Shown here: piece by piece, positions 1-8,160 of the stretch
Layout: the number at the start of each line of letters is the position of its first letter
Numbering within the stretch: position 1 is the stretch's first letter
Assembly: GCA_009784115.1 (NCBI GenBank)
Contig: WRCH01000001.1
Coordinates: 1 to 64,000 of the forward strand
Source: Chitinispirillia bacterium
GTDB taxonomy: Bacteria > Fibrobacterota > Chitinivibrionia > Chitinivibrionales > Chitinispirillaceae
DNA length: 64,000 bases
Direction: 5' to 3'
Translations under genes and position numbers: made by a program
The notes under the pieces: model-generated
Seen by the model: the letters and a program-made list of their open reading frames with translations, nothing else
What the model was told of the DNA's origin: nothing
Database searches by the model: none

Positions 1-460
1 ACCGCAATCCGACAGCCGGAGGTACGGTATCACCGGCATCTCAAGTGAATGTTAATCCCGAGGTACCGATTGTCAATATAACGGCTGAACCGGCGAGCGG
101 TTACAGGTTTGTTGATTGGACGGTGGTAAGCGGTACTGCAACGTTTGATAATGCTAACGATGCTTCTACCACAGTTACTTTGGGTTCAAATGCGACTATC
201 AGGGCGAATTTCCAAACATTTACACTTACGGTTAACCGCAATCCGACAGCCGGAGGTACGGTATCACCGGCATCTCAAGTGAATGTTAATCCTGAAATAC
301 CGATTGTCAATATAACAGCTACATCAGCGAGCGGTCACAGGTTTGTTAATTGGACAGTGGTAACCGGTACTGCAACGTTTGGTAATGCAGAGAGCGCGTC
401 TACTACAGTTACTTTGAGTTCGAATGCAACTATTAGGGCTAATTTTAAAATAAGCCATCT
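1..460 (+). repeat. Tandem 234-nt in-frame coding repeat (about 2 units)
   Basis: atccgacagccggaggtacggtatcaccggcatctcaagtgaatgttaatcc occurs at position 7 and again at 241. Confidence 0.85.
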
Positions 461-1085
461 TAATCCTAACATCAGCTATGGATTTTTTACTGATCCCAGA
501 GATAATCAACGTTACCATACTATTGTAATAGGCAATCAGAGGTGGTTTGCGGAGAACTTAAATTTTTCCGGTTCCGGCGGTGTTTGCTACGATAATAATC
601 CAAGTAATTGTGATACTTATGGTCGTTTGTATACTTGGGCAGAGGCTATGAATCTTTCCTCGTCTTGTAATAATAATTCATGCGCAAGTCAGGTTCAGAG
701 TAATCATCAGGGAGCTTGTCCTGTTGGATGGCGTGTTCCGAGCGATGCGGATTGGACAACGTTGGCAAATTTTGTTGGCAGTGCTGTTCTTGTTCCTGAT
801 TTTTTTGCAGTCGGTACAAGGCTAAAATCTCGAACGGGTTGGGAAGGTTTTGGTAATGTCAACGGTACGGATGAATTTGGATTTTCGGCTCTGCCGGGCG
901 GCTACCGTTTTCATAATGGCACAACATTCGTCAGTGGTGGCTCTATGGGCCTGTGGTGGAGTTCCGTGGAGTCATCGCCGGCGACTTACGCTTTAGGCAG
1001 GACTATGCACTCCGTCAGCGGGAGCATGAACTCGCTCAGGGACCTTAAGAATCTTTCAATTTCTCTGCGTTGCATCGAAAATTAA
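3..1085 (+). CDS. 5'-truncated surface protein: tandem divergent InlB-B/bacterial repeat modules followed by a C-terminal Fibrobacter major paralogous (FISUMP) domain
   Basis: Frame is open from the window edge. A 78-aa (234-nt) unit starting RNPTAGGTVSPASQVNVNPE occurs twice; the C-terminus 'YHTIVIGNQRWFAENLNF...CPVGWRVPSDADWTTL...LPGGYR' is typical FISUMP. Confidence 0.85.
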   Translation, partial: RNPTAGGTVSPASQVNVNPEVPIVNITAEPASGYRFVDWTVVSGTATFDNANDASTTVTLGSNATIRANFQTFTLTVNRNPTAGGTVSPASQVNVNPEIPIVNITATSASGHRFVNWTVVTGTATFGNAESASTTVTLSSNATIRANFKISHLNPNISYGFFTDPRDNQRYHTIVIGNQRWFAENLNFSGSGGVCYDNNPSNCDTYGRLYTWAEAMNLSSSCNNNSCASQVQSNHQGACPVGWRVPSDADWTTLANFVGSAVLVPDFFAVGTRLKSRTGWEGFGNVNGTDEFGFSALPGGYRFHNGTTFVSGGSMGLWWSSVESSPATYALGRTMHSVSGSMNSLRDLKNLSISLRCIEN

Positions 1086-1193
1086 GCAACCGTAAAACTC
1101 AATAAACATTCTGTGAATGGAACCAGGCAATCCATTCACAATAAAACTTTCAACGAAAGGAATGTCGGGTCTGCCTGCTCGGCGAAAGCAATT

Positions 1194-2453
1194 ATGGAAA
1201 AAGAAAAAAAGACCATTTTTTTTGTTTGCCCTATAGGTGACGAAGGGACCGAAACACGTAGAAATTCAGACATCGTTTTTAAAGTTATTGAGCGTGTAAT
1301 CAAAAATATTAAAGAATTCTCTGAATATGATATTGTTCGGGCAGACAAAATAGAAGAATCAGGACGAATTACAACGCACATTTGTCAACAATTAAAAACT
1401 TCGGATATCTGTATTGTAGATTTAACAGACCTTAATCCTAATGTTTTATATGAATTTGGTATTAGACAAGCTCTATTAAAACCATACGTGTTGATCGCCA
1501 AAAAAGAAACCATTTTACCTTTTGATTTAAAAGATTCGCGAACTGTTTTTTACGATATGTCAGACATAGAGTCGGTGTTGAAATTAGATGATAGACTCAA
1601 AGGACATTTACTTACAGCACTTGAAGGCAAAATTGATGAATATGATAAAAAACTTTTTGGAGATCGAGAGAATAGTTTGGTAACATCTGAAGGTGGTTTT
1701 GACCTGCGCTTAATGGAAACTCTTAATGATGTAATTAATGCGGAACGCAAAACATCTGATAATGTTGAAGATTTATTGAATCAATTTAAGACATTATCGA
1801 ACAAATATTCATTAAGCTCTAATAAAATTGAAACACTATTTCAATCTACCTCTAAAGGCGCTGGAACATACTTGTTCATAAACGGTGAAAATCAAGCCTT
1901 TAGTGCGTTGACTGCTGCTCTTGCTAGAGCCAAAAAAGTGATACGGACTACGAGGTTTTCTCCATTTGCGGTTGGGTCACGCCAGCCGGAATTTGCAAAA
2001 ATGATTCAAAATCGGATTAAAGGGGAAAATGGCTATGACCCGGTTACTCATTTTTATAGAATTATGACTGCCAATGCTAAAACTAAAAGGAATGACATTG
2101 AACAATATTTAAAAACTTTTGTTGGCAGACGATTTACTCTTTACCTAACTTCCCGTACCAATAACTTTGAACTTGTAATAATAGACGAATCCGAAGTTTT
2201 TATTCATTTTCATGGTCATGGTGAAGATATGGTTATAGGTTCCACACTCCACATAGTTAATGACGAAGTAGCAAAGAAATTTATAACCATATATTCTTCT
2301 TTACACGATCTTAAATTTGATCAAAATATTAAAAAATATGATTTTAAGTATATTTCAGGCCCTGAAATTCCTGAAATACGTCAAGAAATCGAAGAATATT
2401 TTGAGAAACATTGCGATGCTGACAATGATGCTTCTGTTCCAGAAATGGTTTAG
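1194..2453 (+). CDS. Nucleoside 2-deoxyribosyltransferase/TIR-like N-terminal domain protein with a C-terminal putative sensor/PLD-like domain; possible defence effector
   Basis: MEKEKKTIFFVCPIGDEGTETRRNSD...RADKIEESGRITTHICQQLKTSDICIVDLTDLNPNVLYEFGIRQALLKPYVLIAKKE matches the NDT/TIR-like fold pattern (D-T-N-P-N-V-x-Y-E-x-G). C-terminal domain is uncertain. Confidence 0.6.
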   Translation: MEKEKKTIFFVCPIGDEGTETRRNSDIVFKVIERVIKNIKEFSEYDIVRADKIEESGRITTHICQQLKTSDICIVDLTDLNPNVLYEFGIRQALLKPYVLIAKKETILPFDLKDSRTVFYDMSDIESVLKLDDRLKGHLLTALEGKIDEYDKKLFGDRENSLVTSEGGFDLRLMETLNDVINAERKTSDNVEDLLNQFKTLSNKYSLSSNKIETLFQSTSKGAGTYLFINGENQAFSALTAALARAKKVIRTTRFSPFAVGSRQPEFAKMIQNRIKGENGYDPVTHFYRIMTANAKTKRNDIEQYLKTFVGRRFTLYLTSRTNNFELVIIDESEVFIHFHGHGEDMVIGSTLHIVNDEVAKKFITIYSSLHDLKFDQNIKKYDFKYISGPEIPEIRQEIEEYFEKHCDADNDASVPEMV

Positions 2454-2638
2454 TTTTTAAACCATTTCCAAGATCATTTTAATACTAATTAGCCAGATAA
2501 GTCATGCAGCATGTAGGGAAATATACTTACAATGTTTGCAAGATTTTGCCGGCGGATTAGTATATGAGGCAGGCAATTATTTACAAATATATTTCAATAT
2601 GCATTTTGTAAAAAAAACGAAAAGGATAATACCCACAA

Positions 2639-3604
2639 ATGAATGAATGGTTCGCGGTAGTCAACCCCATCTCCTTTCTCGCCTTTCTCGTATTAACTGG
2701 ATACATTGGCGAAAGGACGCAGTATGTGCCAAAAATAAGGGAGAGCTTATCGCAAATTATTACCCGTATCACTTTACCTGTATTGGTAGTAGTTTCTTTA
2801 TCCAATCAAAATCTTAGTGATATTCCCATTTTTAACATACTAATCGTGTTAGCGTCAGGGGTAACAGCAATATCGTTGCTATTGATAATAAATTATCCCC
2901 TTGGTAAACTGTTGCGTGTTCCATTAGAAAGGCAGTTAATACACTCATTTTTAGGTTCTTTTGGAAACGTTATTTTTCTTGGATACCCTGTTATTCTTTA
3001 TTTATTTGGAGAAATCGGATTGCTTTATGCAATAATTTTTTCAATGGCAAATGAGTTAATAGTTTGGACGTTCGGCGCTTATTTGCTCAACAGCAAATCG
3101 CAGGTAAACGCAAAGAAATGGGATATTAAATATTTGTTTAATCCCAACACCGTATCGTTTATAATTGGGATATCTATGCTGCTGCTTGGCTTACGCTTTC
3201 CCAGTATTGTAAATGCTCCTTTAGAACGTTTGGGCGCGGCTACTACTCCGTTGTCAATGTTATTTATCGGGTCAATTCTTGCGAGAACAGAATTGATTAA
3301 AGCGATAAAAAATGTTTCTATTTGGTCTGTATGTTTAATAAAAATGATTTTAATACCATCATTGTTTATGTTTGGAGCAGGACTGTTTTTCCCTTCAATT
3401 CAAGATATAAACATTATTATGTTATCTGTAATTGCATTACAAATGGCAATGCCGTCGCAAACGAATTTATCTGTATTAGCGGACAGATATAATTCTGACC
3501 CTGAATACGCGGCTCAAACGATTTTTGTGACAACGCTTTTTAGTGCTATAACTCTGCCTTTAATGTACTTTTTTTGTTTGTATATTTTTTCAAAGCCGGT
3601 TTGA
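2639..3604 (+). CDS. AEC (auxin efflux carrier) family transporter
   Basis: About 10 hydrophobic helices; 'PLSMLFIGSILA' and 'ALQMAMPSQTNLSVLADRYNSDPEYAAQTIFVTTLFS' typical of the AEC family. Confidence 0.8.
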   Translation: MNEWFAVVNPISFLAFLVLTGYIGERTQYVPKIRESLSQIITRITLPVLVVVSLSNQNLSDIPIFNILIVLASGVTAISLLLIINYPLGKLLRVPLERQLIHSFLGSFGNVIFLGYPVILYLFGEIGLLYAIIFSMANELIVWTFGAYLLNSKSQVNAKKWDIKYLFNPNTVSFIIGISMLLLGLRFPSIVNAPLERLGAATTPLSMLFIGSILARTELIKAIKNVSIWSVCLIKMILIPSLFMFGAGLFFPSIQDINIIMLSVIALQMAMPSQTNLSVLADRYNSDPEYAAQTIFVTTLFSAITLPLMYFFCLYIFSKPV

Positions 3605-3685
3605 TTTAAATTGGAAGGAAGTTATCACATGAGACTTAACCTTAAAAATAATTCAATAGAGACCTCACCATTGGAGATTAAATCC

Positions 3686-3716
3686 GGGACGGGGTTTCAA
3701 AAATTGCGTTAATTAT
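3686..3716 (+). repeat. Island-flanking direct repeat copy 1 (GGGACGGGGTTTCAaaAATTGCgttaattat)
   Basis: Shares GACGGGGTTTCAwwAATTGC with 6407-6426; shorter related copy at 4814-4836. Confidence 0.6.
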
Positions 3717-3892
3717 CTAATATCTGGGTAGGGGCTGGTCATGTTCGAACTTAAAAAACATATACCACTTTTTTGACAATATTAGTGTCATTGTTTTTTT
3801 AACAATAAGGAGACCAAATGGTTTTCTACGAAAAAGTCATAAAACTCTACAAGCTCGAACTTATAACTGACTCTGCGATACAATTTTGTCTT

Positions 3893-4519
3893 CTATTTAA
3901 TTTTGCGTTTTGCCGCAGTTAGAGCAATTTCCTGTTTTTTGATATAGCTATTTTGAGCAGTGGTAAGATTGGAGCGGCGCTGTTCTAACAGAGATTTTTC
4001 TATCAGGTCTAAGCCTGTGGCAGAGAGCATATTTTGAAGCCGTGTTCTGTGAGAAGCGCAAGCGTTGTGGAAAGCATCTTTTGGAAACCCTTTTACACGA
4101 TATTGACTGCGGCGCGGATAAGATTTTTCGACTAACTGATAATGGACGCGTTTTTCTACAAGTTCAAGACAAAGAAATGCTTCATCAAAACTTTCAATGG
4201 CAGATGTAAGACTTGTCAAAGAATTCTTGTCTCTCACATCGCAAAGATGAAGTTCCTGTGACAAAAACGTGTATTCCGCAAGGATAATGGCTTGAGGATC
4301 GGCGCTCTTTTGCGCTTGCTTAAAAGCCGTCATAGCATTGGCGATACCTTTTTCGTAAGAAATGCGCCCCTCTTGCTCTTTTCCTCTGGTGGCGAAACCC
4401 TTACGGCCGGAATCAATTTTTATTGCAGCGTCATAAATCTTATTTACTAAGCCAATCTGCTCCAAATTCCGCCTCCGCTTCCGATAGATTCCAGCCGCCT
4501 TGAATAAGAAAATCTGCAC
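3893..4519 (-). CDS. Module copy 1, ORF2: conserved hypothetical protein (homologue of 5815-6396 ORF); functional start unclear
   Basis: Shares IDSGRKGFA, AEYTFLSQELH, AFLCLE, GFPKDAFH, LIEKSLL and other runs with the 193-aa ORF at 5815-6396; overlaps ORF1 in the +1 frame, with no ATG after the overlap. Confidence 0.7.
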   Translation of the reverse strand: MQIFLFKAAGIYRKRRRNLEQIGLVNKIYDAAIKIDSGRKGFATRGKEQEGRISYEKGIANAMTAFKQAQKSADPQAIILAEYTFLSQELHLCDVRDKNSLTSLTSAIESFDEAFLCLELVEKRVHYQLVEKSYPRRSQYRVKGFPKDAFHNACASHRTRLQNMLSATGLDLIEKSLLEQRRSNLTTAQNSYIKKQEIALTAAKRKIK

Positions 4520-4688
4520 CCATTGTTTTCTTGGCTGTCATTGCCAAATAAGGCGGCATGGGAACTGATCTCACAAGGCGCGTAGCTCCCTCAATGTCTC
4601 CCGCATCTTCTAACACATAAGACCTATTTAAAATATCCAACTTCTCACTTATCGACATCGTTTCAACTTTAGCCATAATAACCCCCAA
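4440..4688 (-). CDS. Module copy 1, ORF1: 82-aa small protein (homologue of 5619-5852)
   Basis: MSISEKLDILNRSYVLEDAGDIEGATRLVRSVPMPPYLA...GADFLIQGGWNLSEAEAEFGADWLSK, closely matching the other copy. Confidence 0.75.
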   Translation of the reverse strand: MGVIMAKVETMSISEKLDILNRSYVLEDAGDIEGATRLVRSVPMPPYLAMTAKKTMGADFLIQGGWNLSEAEAEFGADWLSK

Positions 4689-4718
4689 ACTGAAATTTTG
4701 TGATTACACGCCGTATTC

Positions 4719-4733
4719 TATACTGGTACACGG
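4719..4733 (-). repeat. Remnant end of long-hairpin family I (TATACTGGTACACGG)
   Basis: Identical 15-mer to the ends of element A1 (28118) and element G (49705). Confidence 0.45.
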
Positions 4734-4813
4734 GATAAGTGAGGGCTGATAAGCCCCAACCCCAAATAAATATACAAAACTTCACGCAGTAATGCTATTA
4801 AAACTGTAAAATC

Positions 4814-4836
4814 AGGGACGCGGGGTTTCAAATGAC
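4814..4836 (+). repeat. Internal copy of the GGGACG(C)GGGGTTTCAAA repeat
   Basis: gggacgcggggtttcaaatgacg; similar to 3686 and 6404. Confidence 0.5.
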
Positions 4837-4918
4837 GTTTGGTAAAGAGAATGTACTGTCGACATCATGGTTTTTGTATACAGCAGCAATTCTTGGTTTT
4901 GTTCAGTTATCAATTTCA

Positions 4919-5047
4919 TTATGAGCATTGGTTGATAATTGGGATGATATTTGTAACGTAAAAGCCTCTGCCGAAATCTTTGTTAGGTGTTGTTTGGGAA
5001 AGATCAATTTCTATTATCTCAGTATAGCTCCCATGATAAACAATCAT
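4919..5047 (-). pseudogene. Truncated DUF3990-like protein (N-terminal 42 aa only)
   Basis: Translation MIVYHGSYTEIIEIDLSQTTPNKDFGRGFYVTNIIPIINQCS* looks like the N-terminus of DUF3990; its ATG overlaps the DUF3791 stop (ATGA). Confidence 0.65.
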
Positions 5048-5295
5048 AGATCACCGCCATTTTTTTTGCATACGTCAAATATATCTCTGAGCGCATGACG
5101 CGGATTGTCTGTATGCAAAGCCCACCAATGTCTGTAGATATAATCTACCCCGCCGTACTTCTTCAAATACAGGTACGCCCTGCGCTTATCAATCTTGTAC
5201 GCTTCGCCGAATTCAGGTATTATGAACGACATAAAATCGATCCTTTCCTCGGCTTCCCTGTCTAATATTTTTTCTGACATAGACAACCTTTTCAC
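5044..5295 (-). CDS. DUF3791-like protein (partner of DUF3990)
   Basis: EKILDREAEERIDFMSFIIPEFGEAYKIDKRRAYLYLKKYGGVDYIYRHWWALHTDNPRHALRDIFDVCKKNGG. Confidence 0.7.
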   Translation of the reverse strand: MKRLSMSEKILDREAEERIDFMSFIIPEFGEAYKIDKRRAYLYLKKYGGVDYIYRHWWALHTDNPRHALRDIFDVCKKNGGDL

Positions 5296-5392
5296 TTAAG
5301 CAACCCCAAAATCGTCTCATATCTAATATAATTATATCCAAAGCCGAAAAACCAGCAAAGATAACACCACGTTTTTAGCCGCGAAACAGTAA

Positions 5393-5521
5393 TTAAGGTC
5401 GGAGACGAAGCACCTTGCTGTTCCACATGACGCGATTGGCAAAATATGCCGGGTCATCATTGTCGGGGTATTCTAATAAGTGTGGTTCTATGTCGTAGTT
5501 GTCAGTTACGCTATGAGTAAC
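5393..5521 (-). pseudogene. C-terminal remnant of an unidentified gene
   Basis: Open frame ...NYDIEPHLLEYPDNDDPAYFANRVMWNSKVLRLRP* with no plausible start; charged, protein-like composition. Confidence 0.35.
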
Positions 5522-5618
5522 CTACGTTTTTAAATAGCATCATCCCGTGAAATTTTGTATATTAGTTTTTGAAGGCTGCGCAAATAGGAATTAAGATATC
5601 TCAGACAGGGAGGAATTT

Positions 5619-5852
5619 ATGTCGAAAGAAACGATGTCAATAAGTGAGAAATTAGATATTACGCTTAGAGCTCATGATTTAAAACACGCCGGGGATTATG
5701 AAGGGTATCAGCGTCTTCTCAGAACAGTTCCAATGCCCCCTTATTTAGCAAAAGTAATGAAAGAAAAAGTTGGCTTAGATTTCCTATTAAGTATGGGTTG
5801 GAATCTATCAGAAGTTGAGGCGGAATTTGGATCTGAATGGCTTATTAAATAA
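5619..5852 (+). CDS. Module copy 2, ORF1: 77-aa small protein
   Basis: MSKETMSISEKLDITLRAHDLKHAGDYEGYQRLLRTVPMPPYLAKVMKEKVGLDFLLSMGWNLSEVEAEFGSEWLIK; SD 'agggagg' upstream; paralogue of 4440-4688. Confidence 0.75.
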   Translation: MSKETMSISEKLDITLRAHDLKHAGDYEGYQRLLRTVPMPPYLAKVMKEKVGLDFLLSMGWNLSEVEAEFGSEWLIK

Positions 5853-6396
5853 TATTAGTAATGCAGCGGCAAGTATTGATTCTGGACGCAAAGGTTTTGC
5901 TGTCATCGGAGAAGAACGTGCAGGACGCATTGCTTATGAAGAAGGTATTGCTGACGCTTTGAGCAGTTTTAAACAAGCGCAAACCAGTGCCGATCCTCAA
6001 ACCATTATTCTCGCCGAATACACCTTCCTGTCTCAAGAGCTTCATTTTTGCCCCCAAAGCGATACAAGCACTTTTCGCAGCCTGACTCAGGCGATTCAAA
6101 GTTTTGACGATGCTTTCCTTTGTCTTGAAATTGTAGAAGACCACAGCGCTTATCAAAGAGCCGAAAAAACCTATCTGCGTCATAAAAATTACCGTGTAGA
6201 TGGCTTTCCCAAAGATGCCTTTCATGTTGCTTGCACCTCTCACAAAACGCGGCTTGGAAATGTAATTCGATCACCGGGTATTGATCTTATAGAAAAATCC
6301 CTGCTCAATCAGCGCGTTTCAAATCTTACTGCAGCGCGAAGCAGTTACGTCAAAAAGCAAAATTTAGCGCTGACCATCCTTCCATCACTAAATTGA
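5815..6396 (+). CDS. Module copy 2, ORF2: conserved hypothetical; coordinates include a TTG-start overlap with ORF1, true start unknown
   Basis: Homologous to 3893-4519. Only a TTG inside ORF1 or a non-AUG codon is available; +1 relative to ORF1. Confidence 0.7.
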   Translation: MRRNLDLNGLLNNISNAAASIDSGRKGFAVIGEERAGRIAYEEGIADALSSFKQAQTSADPQTIILAEYTFLSQELHFCPQSDTSTFRSLTQAIQSFDDAFLCLEIVEDHSAYQRAEKTYLRHKNYRVDGFPKDAFHVACTSHKTRLGNVIRSPGIDLIEKSLLNQRVSNLTAARSSYVKKQNLALTILPSLN

Positions 6397-6403
6397 TTAC
6401 AGT

Positions 6404-6428
6404 GGTGACGGGGTTTCATTAATTGCAA
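6404..6428 (+). repeat. Island-flanking direct repeat copy 2 (gtGACGGGGTTTCAttAATTGCaa)
   Basis: Matches 3689-3710 in the same orientation. Confidence 0.6.
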
Positions 6429-6705
6429 TAACCCGCAAGAATCAACAAGTAATAAATGCAACCCATGTTTTGCTGATTGCCGATACGATAAAATGTTATT
6501 ATTAACGTTGTCGATTTTTACGGGATACAAAAGATTTGGATATCTTTATGAGCATTGTCATACCGATACTCAAAAATGTCTCTTATCAACTCATTTTCAC
6601 AATCGGGCAACGCGTTTATTCTAAAAAAAACAATAAACTAAAAACAAAACATTGTACTTGTGAATCCGATTTTGTTATTTTACATTATTGATCAAACCCC
6701 AACAG

Positions 6706-6735
6706 CGCGAGCGTCCCTGCGGGACGCGGAAAAAC
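6706..6735 (+). repeat. Short hairpin repeat family III (gcGTCCCtgcGGGACgcGGAAAAA) upstream of murA
   Basis: Same architecture as 33531 and 45272: GC-R-TCC hairpin followed by RGGAAAA. Confidence 0.55.
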
Positions 6736-6764
6736 ATAGTCTTTTTCAAGGAGATCTCAGCATC

Positions 6765-8120
6765 ATGGGTGCTTTCATAGTCGAAGGGGGCGTAAAGCTC
6801 TCCGGCACAATCAGCGTAACAGGAAACAAAAATGAGGCACTGCCCGTAATTGCCGCGGCGCTGCTTACAGATAAACCGGTTAGATTGACAAATGTACCGG
6901 ACATCGGCGATGTGCGCAGCATGCTTGAAATAGCGTCACAGCTTGGCGTACGCATAGCGCAGGTAAACCAAAATGAGTGCGGGATAGAAGCTGCCACGCT
7001 TAGCTCTTCACAGCTTTGCGGCGAGCTTTCAAACGCTATACGCGCTTCTGTACTTTTTGCCTCTTCTCTTCTTGTAAGAACCGGCAAAGCGGTTATCACT
7101 CAGCCCGGAGGCGATCACATTGGCCGCCGCAGACTCGACACTCATTTTTTAGTATTTAAAGCTCTTGGAGCCAAACTTGACGTTGAACGCAAGGTGCGCT
7201 CCGATGTGACATGGGAGACTACTTACACACTTCGCACCCCCAAAGGCGGGCTTAAAGGCGCAGATATCTATCTTGACGAAGCTTCTGTGACAGCAACCGA
7301 AAACGCGCTCATCGCAGCAGCCGGAGCAAAGGGTGTGACTGTTATCGCCAATGCCGCCTCTGAGCCGCATGTTCAGGGGCTATGCCGGTTTTTGCAGGCT
7401 ATGGGTGTAGAGATAGAGGGGGTGGGATCAAATCTTTTGAAAGTTCACGGACGCGAAAGTTTCAGCGCTGTGACACATGAGATAGGAAGTGATTTTATTG
7501 AAGCCGGCTCATTTATAGGACTTGCCGCCGCTACAGGCTCAGATTTACTTATCGACAAAATTGATCCTGCCGCGATGAGAATGATCTGTTATCAGTTTGA
7601 AAGAATAGGTGTTGTAGCGAAAGTAAACGCTGAAGCGCGCACAATTCACGTTGCGGCCAATCAGCCCATGAAGATTCGTAAGGATCTGGGCGGCGCGATT
7701 CCAAGAATCGAAGACAGCCCGTGGCCGGGTTTCCCCACAGACCTTATGTCAATTTTTCTTGTCTGCGCAACTCAGTCTGAAGGAACTTGCCTCATACATG
7801 AAAAGATGTTTGAATCTCGTCTGTTTTTTGTTGACAAACTCATAGGTATGGGCGCTTCCATTATTCTCTGTGATCCTCACCGTGCGGTGATTGTAGGTAA
7901 ATCTCAGCTTTACGGCGCAACATTCTCAAGTCCCGACATAAGAGCGGGAATGGCGCTTCTTATAGCAGCTTTGGCCGCAGAGGGTAAAAGCGTTATAAAC
8001 AATATAAAACAGATTGACCGAGGGTATCAGCAGATTGATACTCGATTAAACGCGCTTGGCGCGAAGATTGTGAGAACCGAAGCGCGGCGGCAGGATCCGG
8101 TTAATCCTGCAAATCCTTAA
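6765..8120 (+). CDS. murA: UDP-N-acetylglucosamine 1-carboxyvinyltransferase (MurA), Asp-type active-site loop
   Basis: MGAFIVEGGVKLSGTISVTGNKNEALPVIAAALLT... ; SD AAGGAG upstream of ATG 6765; active-site loop QPGGDHIGRRRLDTH. Confidence 0.95.
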   Translation: MGAFIVEGGVKLSGTISVTGNKNEALPVIAAALLTDKPVRLTNVPDIGDVRSMLEIASQLGVRIAQVNQNECGIEAATLSSSQLCGELSNAIRASVLFASSLLVRTGKAVITQPGGDHIGRRRLDTHFLVFKALGAKLDVERKVRSDVTWETTYTLRTPKGGLKGADIYLDEASVTATENALIAAAGAKGVTVIANAASEPHVQGLCRFLQAMGVEIEGVGSNLLKVHGRESFSAVTHEIGSDFIEAGSFIGLAAATGSDLLIDKIDPAAMRMICYQFERIGVVAKVNAEARTIHVAANQPMKIRKDLGGAIPRIEDSPWPGFPTDLMSIFLVCATQSEGTCLIHEKMFESRLFFVDKLIGMGASIILCDPHRAVIVGKSQLYGATFSSPDIRAGMALLIAALAAEGKSVINNIKQIDRGYQQIDTRLNALGAKIVRTEARRQDPVNPANP

Positions 8121-8160
8121 ATCCTGTAAATCAAGATTGGCTTCGCCGCGATAAACACGG

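Noticed and set aside
5845-6274. 132-aa and 89-aa ORFs antisense to module ORF2
   Set aside because: ORF2 is supported by a paralogue at the protein level; these frames are not matched by a counterpart over 3893-4519.
6660-6764. N-terminal extension of MurA
   Set aside because: Passes through a hairpin repeat; canonical SD AAGGAG and ATG at 6765 match the conserved MurA start.
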